Assembly: GCA_903912275.1 (NCBI GenBank)
Contig: CAIWGR010000052.1
Coordinates: 1 to 5,013 of the forward strand
Source: an uncultured delta proteobacterium
GTDB lineage: Bacteria > Myxococcota_A > Bradymonadia > REDH01
Direction of reading: 5' to 3'
DNA length: 5,013 nucleotides
The notes under the pieces were generated by a model. That model searched no databases. It was not told the DNA's origin and saw only the letters and a program-made list of their open reading frames with translations. Both the position numbers and the translations under genes were made by a program. Of this stretch, positions 1 to 5,013 are shown one piece after another; position 1 is the first letter of the stretch; every line of letters begins with the position of its first letter.

Positions 1-281
1 AAGACCATCACCGCGCCGTGGAGCGTGAACATCCTGTTGTAGGCGTTCGCGTCCATGAAATCCTTGCCCGGGTGCAGCAGCTCCGACCGCACCGCGATGG
101 CCGCGAGGCCGCCCACGATGAAGAAGAAGATGACAGCCACCAGGTACATGATCCCGAGTCGCTTGTGGTCTACCGTCCAAATCCAGGAGTTGATCCCCTT
201 CTTGGCTACGAGGTAGTTGTCATGATGCCCGTGCTCACCAGCTGCGTGGGAGGGCGAATGGTCAATCGAGGTAGCCGACAT
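1..281 (-). CDS. coxA: Cytochrome c oxidase subunit I, N-terminal part (cut by window edge)
   Basis: This is the first 93 codons of the haem-copper oxidase catalytic subunit, which reduces O2 to water at a haem a3-CuB site and pumps protons across the inner membrane. The ATG at 281 follows a GAGG ribosome binding site at 289-292, spaced 7 nt. The protein opens with a hydrophilic, His-rich stretch (H8, H12, H17, H19, H20). The subunit I signature TVDHKRLGIMYL follows at about residues 36-47 and leads into the first membrane helix (about 42-66). The fragment ends in FTLHGAVMV, where H88 corresponds to the low-spin haem a ligand at the start of helix II. The other metal ligands and the proton channels lie beyond position 1. 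The gene is the last of the operon segment seen here, 53 nt after coxB, which supplies its CuA electron input. The reading frame is open to the window edge. Family assignment is firm; the exact oxidase subtype comes from the neighbouring coxB. Confidence 0.95.
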   Translation of the reverse strand, partial: MSATSIDHSPSHAAGEHGHHDNYLVAKKGINSWIWTVDHKRLGIMYLVAVIFFFIVGGLAAIAVRSELLHPGKDFMDANAYNRMFTLHGAVMV

Positions 282-334
282 GGTGATTCCTCACACCGAA
301 ATCGAAAGAAAACAGAATCTTAAAAGCGACGAGA
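282..334 (-). promoter_or_regulatory. AT-rich intergenic leader before coxA with ribosome binding site
   Basis: This 53-nt gap is the longest non-coding stretch in the window. It has 22 G/C of 53 (about 42%), clearly lower than the surrounding genes. On the coding strand it contains T-rich runs and then the ribosome binding site GAGG at 289-292, 7 nt before the coxA ATG. I see no convincing -35/-10 pair and no stem followed by a T run, so I call neither a promoter nor a terminator. An accessible, unstructured translation-initiation region for a highly expressed membrane protein is the simplest reading. Confidence 0.5.
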
Positions 335-1294
335 CTACTTGATGGAGCGGATGTACTCGACCAGCGCGCCCATCTGCTCTTCGTTGATGCGACCGGCGAA
401 GACCGGCATTGCGGCGGGGTAGCCCGCGACAATCTTGGCCATCGGGTTCATGACCGACTCGCGGATGTACTGCTCGTCCGCCATCACCTTGCTGCCGTCC
501 GCGAGGGCCTGCTCGGTGCCGTAGACGCCCTTGAGCGAGGGACCGACAATCTTGCTGCCATCCACCGAGTGGCAGGAGTTGCAGCCGTTCCGCTTGAAGG
601 CAACGCCGCCGCACTCCGCGAGAGACTGGCCGTCCTGGCAGCCGGTCAGCCCCTTGAGGTGGGCATCATACTCCTCCTGCGAAACGACCTTGACCTTCGA
701 GAGCATCAAGGAGTGGCTCGTGCCGCAGTACTCGGTGCAGAGTACATCGTACTCGCCGAGCTTGTCGGACTGGAACCAGAGGACCGTGTAACGGCCCGGA
801 ACCACGTCGCGCTTGGCGCGGAAGGCCGGAACGTAGAAGCTGTGGATGACATCCACAGAGGTCATCGTCAGCTTCACCGGCTTGCCCACGGGGACCACAA
901 GCACAGCGTCGTTGCCACCATTGGGGTAGGTGAACGACCACGACCACTGCTGGCCCGTCACATTGATGTTCAGTGTGTTGGCCGGCGGCGTCAGCGTGTC
1001 GATGAAGCCACGGAAACCCAGCACGAAGAAGACACCAAGGATGAGCGTAGGCAGCACGCTCCAGGCGATCTCCAGCGTCGTGTTGCCGTGGATGTCCGAC
1101 GTCGTCTCACCCTCCTTCCGGCGGCGGTACTTCACCATGAAGTAGGCCATCGCCCCCATCATCACGACGAAGAAGAAGGTGCTGATCCAGAAGATCAGGT
1201 AGTAAAGATAGTCGTGGTCGGCAGCGAACGTGGAAGCTGCCTCAGGGAGCCAGAAGGTCGCACCGGAGCCATCTGCCAGCAAGGGGGTCTTCAT
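335..1294 (-). CDS. coxB: Cytochrome c oxidase subunit II with fused cytochrome c domain (caa3 type)
   Basis: This 319-residue subunit accepts electrons and passes them to subunit I. Two membrane helices (about 29-53 and 75-96) precede a periplasmic cupredoxin domain. The CuA ligands are all present: H151, C186, E188 (backbone), C190, H194 and M197, in the pattern CxExCxxxHxxM. The QQWSW segment (W117 region) is the aromatic electron-entry patch. E75 in LEIAWSVLP matches the conserved glutamate at the K-channel entrance of other subunits II. A C-terminal cytochrome c domain carries the haem-binding CNSCH (C238, C241, H242), with M296 in AAMPVF the probable distal ligand, which makes this a caa3-type oxidase. 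No lipobox or classical signal peptide is evident. Two extra cysteines (C219, C228) lie in the linker between the domains. The ATG at 1294 lies 12 nt after the sco stop, and its GAGG at 1305-1308 overlaps that stop codon. The start is well supported. Confidence 0.97.
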   Translation of the reverse strand: MKTPLLADGSGATFWLPEAASTFAADHDYLYYLIFWISTFFFVVMMGAMAYFMVKYRRRKEGETTSDIHGNTTLEIAWSVLPTLILGVFFVLGFRGFIDTLTPPANTLNINVTGQQWSWSFTYPNGGNDAVLVVPVGKPVKLTMTSVDVIHSFYVPAFRAKRDVVPGRYTVLWFQSDKLGEYDVLCTEYCGTSHSLMLSKVKVVSQEEYDAHLKGLTGCQDGQSLAECGGVAFKRNGCNSCHSVDGSKIVGPSLKGVYGTEQALADGSKVMADEQYIRESVMNPMAKIVAGYPAAMPVFAGRINEEQMGALVEYIRSIK

Positions 1295-1302
1295 TGTCTC
1301 TC

Positions 1303-1312
1303 TTCCTCACAC
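1303..1312 (-). promoter_or_regulatory. Ribosome binding site of coxB, overlapping the sco stop codon
   Basis: On the coding strand the decamer GTGTGAGGAA includes the sco stop TGA and a GAGG core 10 nt before the coxB ATG. The same decamer occurs at 287-296 before coxA. Overlap of the ribosome binding site with the preceding stop suggests that ribosomes finishing sco help initiation on coxB (inference). Confidence 0.6.
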
Positions 1313-2122
1313 TGAAGGCACGGCGGAAAGCTTTTCCCGCCGGCGCAGCACAAAAATCATGGAACCAAGGGCCAGCACCGCAAACGCGGCGCCCAGACGC
1401 ATCACGCCCCAGGCGAACGGCACATAACTGCCCTTCGCCGGGTCGTAGTGAAAACAACTCATGATGATCTTGTCGACCGACGAGCCCACGCGGCCTGCCG
1501 ACGCCTCGATCAGCGCGAACTTGAGGTCGCGCGGGTAGTAGTTCAGCCCGTAGATGTAGCGCGACACCAGACCCGTCGGAGACAGGAACATGATGGCCGC
1601 CGGGTGGGCGAACTCCTGAGAGGACTCCACGAAGTGGTAGTTGTAGCCCATCTGCGAGGTCAGCGCCTTGATGCTCTCCGCGCTGCCGGTCAGGAACTGC
1701 CAGTCGACATCGCCCTTGCCGAGCGCCTTGAGGTTCGCCTCCCGCTTCTTGGCGGCCAGGCTCGACCGCTCGCGTGGGTCGAAGCTCACCGTGATAACGC
1801 GGAACTGCTTGCCCGGCACCCAGTCCAGATCGCCGAGCGCCTCCCGGAGGAAGTTGAGCTGGATGCCGCAAAGCATGGGGCATCCATAGTAGTTGAGCGT
1901 AAGCAGCACGGGGATGTCGCCGCGAACAAGGTCGCGCAGGGCAACCATCTTGCCCGTGTGGTCAGCAAAGGTCAGGTTGAGGTCAACCGAGTCACCCAGG
2001 TGCTCCGTGATACCCACGCCCTCCAACTCCTTGGGGAGCTGCTCGGCCTGTGCTGTTGCCGCACCCATCCATCCGGAGATGGTGAGCGCTGCTGCCAGCA
2101 TATTTCGCGTGAGTCCGAACAC
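1307..2122 (-). CDS. Sco1/SenC-family copper chaperone with C-terminal membrane anchor
   Basis: This 271-residue thioredoxin-fold protein of the Sco1/SenC/PrrC family is expected to act in the periplasm, delivering copper to, or reducing the cysteines of, the CuA site of CoxB. A signal peptide is visible, with R6, a hydrophobic core at about 8-20, and a likely cut after ATAQA near residue 26. The metal-binding CPMLC (C81, C85) and a conserved downstream histidine (H173 in FAHPAA) form the usual Cys-Cys-His copper site; the SFDPRE motif at about 113-118 is also typical. A membrane helix at about 236-258 followed by RRREK anchors the C-terminus. Classical Sco1 proteins are anchored at the N-terminus instead. 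An additional cysteine (C223) lies in the SCFHYDP segment just before the anchor. The start is GTG at 2122, chosen because a GAGG lies 5 nt upstream and the N-terminal arginine completes the signal peptide. An ATG at 2101 (residue 8) has no comparable site. The gene sits between the unknown gene (10-nt gap) and coxB (12-nt gap). Confidence 0.93.
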   Translation of the reverse strand: MFGLTRNMLAAALTISGWMGAATAQAEQLPKELEGVGITEHLGDSVDLNLTFADHTGKMVALRDLVRGDIPVLLTLNYYGCPMLCGIQLNFLREALGDLDWVPGKQFRVITVSFDPRERSSLAAKKREANLKALGKGDVDWQFLTGSAESIKALTSQMGYNYHFVESSQEFAHPAAIMFLSPTGLVSRYIYGLNYYPRDLKFALIEASAGRVGSSVDKIIMSCFHYDPAKGSYVPFAWGVMRLGAAFAVLALGSMIFVLRRREKLSAVPSV

Positions 2123-2126
2123 CTAG

Positions 2127-2131
2127 ACCTC
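2127..2131 (-). promoter_or_regulatory. Ribosome binding site deciding the GTG start of sco
   Basis: GAGGT on the coding strand lies 4 nt before the GTG at 2122, in the 10-nt gap after the upstream stop TAA. No similar purine-rich site precedes the alternative ATG at 2101, so the GTG start is preferred. Confidence 0.6.
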
Positions 2132-2132
2132 G

Positions 2133-2789
2133 TTAGGGCTTCGCCTGTGCTGAGCCTTCGCCCGAACCGTTCGCCGCAACGCCCGAGCCGTCGCCGCTTC
2201 CCTCAACAAACCCTGCAGGGCAGTCCACAAGGCTTGTGCCCTCGGGGAGACCCGAACCTTCGGCCGCGAGCGAGAGGCTGCCATCGGCCGCCAGCACGCA
2301 CTTCGCGGCCCTCTCAGCCTCCGGAGGCTTCGGCGCAAGGGGGTGCCTTGCGAGAAGTCCGGGATGGGCGAGCAGGATCGACTTGGCGACCGAGATGGGC
2401 ACCTGGTAGCCACCCTTGTCTGCCTTGCCGTAGCCGTTCAGGTAGGTTGCCGCGTTCGCGCGCAGGTCGGTGAGGCGTGGATCGCTCTTCGACCAGTCCC
2501 GCTCGAGCGCCACATCGTGGACGGTCTTCTGGAAGTACTGCGCAACCCCCACGGCCGACACCAGCACGAGGCCGATGACAATGACCGTGGCCATCACGAG
2601 GCCGCGCGGCGGCGGCGGGTCGTTCTCAAAGCCCTGGGCGACTGCTTCGGGGGAGAGCTTCTCGTCCCGCCACGAGGGCAGACCGCGCACATCCTCAGCC
2701 GTGCTGACGCCCCATACATGGGCCATCTTCAGCGACTCGTCTTGGTTCTCGCTGCCCGTTGAACCGTTCTCTGGAGTAGTTTCGCTCAC
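2133..2789 (-). CDS. Single-pass membrane protein of unknown function between actF and sco
   Basis: I do not recognise a named family for this 218-residue protein. It has a hydrophilic acidic N-terminus, a segment ending DPPPPRG at about 57-63, one clear membrane helix (about 64-85) and a soluble domain of about 130 residues. That domain contains LNGYGKADKGGYQVPISVA at about 117-135. This resembles, from memory, a motif of the form L..YG..D...G...IPI..A in small proteins encoded next to sco in other act/cox clusters. Two cysteines (C164, C190) could form a disulfide if the domain is periplasmic, but no CxxCH haem site is present. The C-terminal tail (about 196-213) is a low-complexity Gly/Ser/Asp/Glu repeat. 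The start is GTG at 2789 with AAGGA 7 nt upstream. The gene lies 15 nt after actF and 10 nt before sco, so it is co-transcribed with respiratory genes. A role in assembly or stability of the oxidase or ACIII is plausible but only inferred from position. Confidence 0.85.
   Translation of the reverse strand: MSETTPENGSTGSENQDESLKMAHVWGVSTAEDVRGLPSWRDEKLSPEAVAQGFENDPPPPRGLVMATVIVIGLVLVSAVGVAQYFQKTVHDVALERDWSKSDPRLTDLRANAATYLNGYGKADKGGYQVPISVAKSILLAHPGLLARHPLAPKPPEAERAAKCVLAADGSLSLAAEGSGLPEGTSLVDCPAGFVEGSGDGSGVAANGSGEGSAQAKP
2159..2197 (-). repeat. Imperfect 21-nt tandem repeat encoding the Gly/Ser tail
   Basis: Two near-identical units start 21 nt apart, at 2159 and 2180 (18-19 matching bases each, with one substitution and one single-base length difference). 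They encode DGSGVAA followed by NGSGEGS at residues 200-213 of the unknown membrane protein. The period is a multiple of three, so copy-number changes would keep the frame. This fits local slippage growth of a flexible tail. Confidence 0.6.
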
Positions 2790-2796
2790 AGCGCAG

Positions 2797-2801
2797 TCCT
2801 T
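2797..2801 (-). promoter_or_regulatory. Ribosome binding site deciding the GTG start of the unknown gene
   Basis: AAGGA on the coding strand lies 7 nt before the GTG at 2789, within the 15-nt gap after the actF stop TAA (2805-2807). The next in-frame ATG is residue 22 and would remove the acidic N-terminus. The good spacing here supports the GTG. Confidence 0.6.
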
Positions 2802-2804
2802 GGA

Positions 2805-4012
<1,208 letters not shown>

Positions 4013-4013
<1 letters not shown>

Positions 4014-4657
4014 TACTTTGCCCACTGCTGCGTCTTGGCCACATCTGCCGGAACCGTCTCGATCGTGGTGGCGTGGCTCAGCTGGAGCGTCCGCACATAG
4101 GCCGCGATCGCCCAACGGTCTTCCGTCGGGATCTGGCTGCGATAGGAGGGCATGGTGTTGATGCCGTTAGAGATGATGTCGAAGAGCTGCCCGACGGCGT
4201 AGCTCCGCTGCCGGTCGCCATGCAGCGACGGCACAAGCCAATTGCCCGCGCGGGTCGGCACGATGCCACCGTTCTCGAGGCCGGCCTGTCCGTGGCAGGG
4301 CTGGCAGTAGATGTTGAACCGGGCCTCGCCACGATCCAGCACCTCTTCCGTCAGCGGCATCGGGAGCGTCGTCGCCCAACCACCACCCGACTTGCCGCGG
4401 TACTTGTGGTCATCTTCCTGAAGGTGGTTGTCGTCCGCCTCGTCCGAGTGCGCGACCGTGCCCGTAACCTGTGGACGCATGCCACGACCATCGGCAAAGT
4501 GGGGATTCCCCTCCTGGCCCTGGATGTAGGTCACATTGTCCATGTTCGGGTTGAGATGAATCGGCGGATCGGCCGAGGGAGTGCCGCGGCATCCGGTCAG
4601 CGCCGAAGCCGCCAGCAGGCCCGTGAGGCCCACGAAGAGACGGGTCATGCGATTCAT
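4013..4657 (-). CDS. actE: Alternative complex III subunit ActE, lipoprotein cytochrome c
   Basis: This 214-residue monohaem cytochrome c is the ActE subunit of alternative complex III, carrying electrons on the periplasmic face from the complex towards the oxidase. The N-terminus is a lipoprotein signal peptide with R6 and lipobox LTGC, so C23 would be lipidated and membrane-anchored. A conserved ActE stretch FADGRGMRPQVTGTVA lies at about 54-69. The haem site is CQPCH (C118, C121, H122), and M169 in NTMPSY is the probable sixth ligand. The segment IPTEDRWAIAAYVRTLQLS at about 176-194 is the usual last helix of the cytochrome fold. A His/Asp/Glu-rich stretch (about 70-84) sits between the conserved N-terminal motif and the haem domain. 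The ATG at 4657 overlaps the actD stop by 4 nt (ATGA) and has a textbook GGAGG at 4665-4669, spaced 7 nt. It is followed directly by actF. Length and motif order fit the family. Confidence 0.95.
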
Positions 4658-4669
4658 GCTTCTTCCTCC
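4654..4669 (-). promoter_or_regulatory. Strong ribosome binding site and ATGA overlap at the actD-actE junction
   Basis: GGAGG (4665-4669) lies within the last codons of actD, 7 nt before the actE ATG (4657-4655). The actD stop TGA (4656-4654) overlaps that ATG. The strong site implies independent as well as coupled initiation of actE. Confidence 0.7.
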
Positions 4670-5013
4670 ACCAGCTCCACATGCTTCGCGCCGATGCCCT
4701 TGAGGAACTCCGCAGTGCGGGTCGCCTCAAACTTGGGGTCGGCCGACTCGATCGAGATAAAGAACTTGTCGTCCGACGCCTTCTCGAAGCGCGTCGACCC
4801 GAAAATGGGGTGGTTCCAGCGGGGAAGCCGGCAGAAGCCCATGATGCTGAAGATCGTCGCGAAGGCCGAAAAGAGGATCGACATCTCGAAGATGACCGGC
4901 ACGTAGGCAGGCCAGGCAAAGAAGGGCTTGCCCGAGATCACCAGCTTGTAGGCGTAGTTGTGCACCCAGTACTGCAGCGCAGTGCCCGTGCAGGTGCCCG
5001 ACAGGCCGACCAC
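4654..5013 (-). CDS. actD: Alternative complex III subunit ActD, C-terminal part (cut by window edge)
   Basis: These are the last 119 codons of a DUF3341-family protein, the ActD membrane subunit of alternative complex III. The fragment begins in the end of the first membrane helix (GLSGTCTGTALQYW). It continues with the loop ISGKPFFAWPAYVPVIFE at about 26-43, which is typical of ActD, then the second helix (about 38-60) and the LPRWNHPIFG turn (about 63-72). A soluble cytoplasmic domain follows with FFISIESADPKFE at about 84-96 and a closing EFLKGIGAKHVELVEEE. No cofactor motif is expected or seen. The first visible codon at the window edge is an internal valine (GTG), not a start; family members have roughly 60-100 more N-terminal residues, which must lie beyond 5013. 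It overlaps actE by 4 nt, and actA-C are expected upstream by analogy with known clusters. Assignment by motifs is strong. Confidence 0.92.
   Translation of the reverse strand: MVGLSGTCTGTALQYWVHNYAYKLVISGKPFFAWPAYVPVIFEMSILFSAFATIFSIMGFCRLPRWNHPIFGSTRFEKASDDKFFISIESADPKFEATRTAEFLKGIGAKHVELVEEEA

Noticed and set aside
123..134. Repeated gaagaag-type runs here and near 1171, 2896, 3071 and 3829, looking like microsatellites
   Set aside because: On the coding strand they are TTC runs encoding phenylalanines in membrane helices, so protein composition explains them.
282..297. Possible hairpin (GGTG...CACC) with the coxA ribosome binding site in its loop
   Set aside because: The stem is only 4 bp with an 8-nt loop, too weak to claim a regulatory structure without conservation data.
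569..1315. Plus-strand open frame of 248 codons opposite coxB
   Set aside because: It is antisense to the complete CuA and haem c motifs of coxB and shows no protein-like features of its own.
1448..2473. Plus-strand open frame of 341 codons opposite sco and the unknown gene
   Set aside because: It spans two real genes and their junction on the other strand, has Arg/Pro-rich composition and no domain signature.
4014..4115. N-terminal extension of actF by 34 codons
   Set aside because: It lies inside actE in another frame, is charged with no ActF similarity, and the TAATG start at 4013 gives the normal family N-terminus.

Overview
The window carries one compact run of seven genes, all on the minus strand, so transcription runs from high to low coordinates. 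It is part of an aerobic respiratory gene cluster. In transcription order it holds the 3' end of actD, actE and actF (subunits of alternative complex III, a quinol:electron-acceptor oxidoreductase), a one-helix membrane protein of unknown function, a Sco-type copper chaperone, coxB (cytochrome c oxidase subunit II with a fused cytochrome c domain, caa3 type) and the 5' end of coxA (subunit I). Both end genes are cut by the window edges. The rest of the cluster (actA-C to the right, the rest of coxA and probably coxC/coxD to the left) would be expected outside the window.

The genes are tightly packed. actD/actE overlap by 4 nt (ATGA) and actE/actF by 1 nt (TAATG). Gaps of 15, 10 and 12 nt separate actF, the unknown gene, sco and coxB. 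The only larger gap is the 53-nt AT-rich stretch before coxA. Most starts have a clear purine-rich ribosome binding site. Two genes (the unknown one and sco) start with GTG. I see no internal terminator, RNA gene, insertion sequence, CRISPR array or transfer signature.

Read together, the genes describe an electron path from membrane quinol through alternative complex III and its haem c subunit ActE, to the haem c and CuA centres of CoxB, and then to the haem-copper site of CoxA where O2 is reduced. Sco would help load copper into CuA. Act and caa3 genes in one operon fit the known physical ACIII-caa3 supercomplexes of other bacteria.

The DNA is fairly GC-rich, with strong G/C preference at third codon positions. 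The gene order act-(unknown)-sco-coxB-coxA and the protein signatures suggest a Gram-negative bacterium of the Myxococcota/deltaproteobacterial type. That assignment rests on recollection of similar clusters and is tentative. The window is mainly a well-known system; the least understood part is the 218-residue protein between actF and sco.
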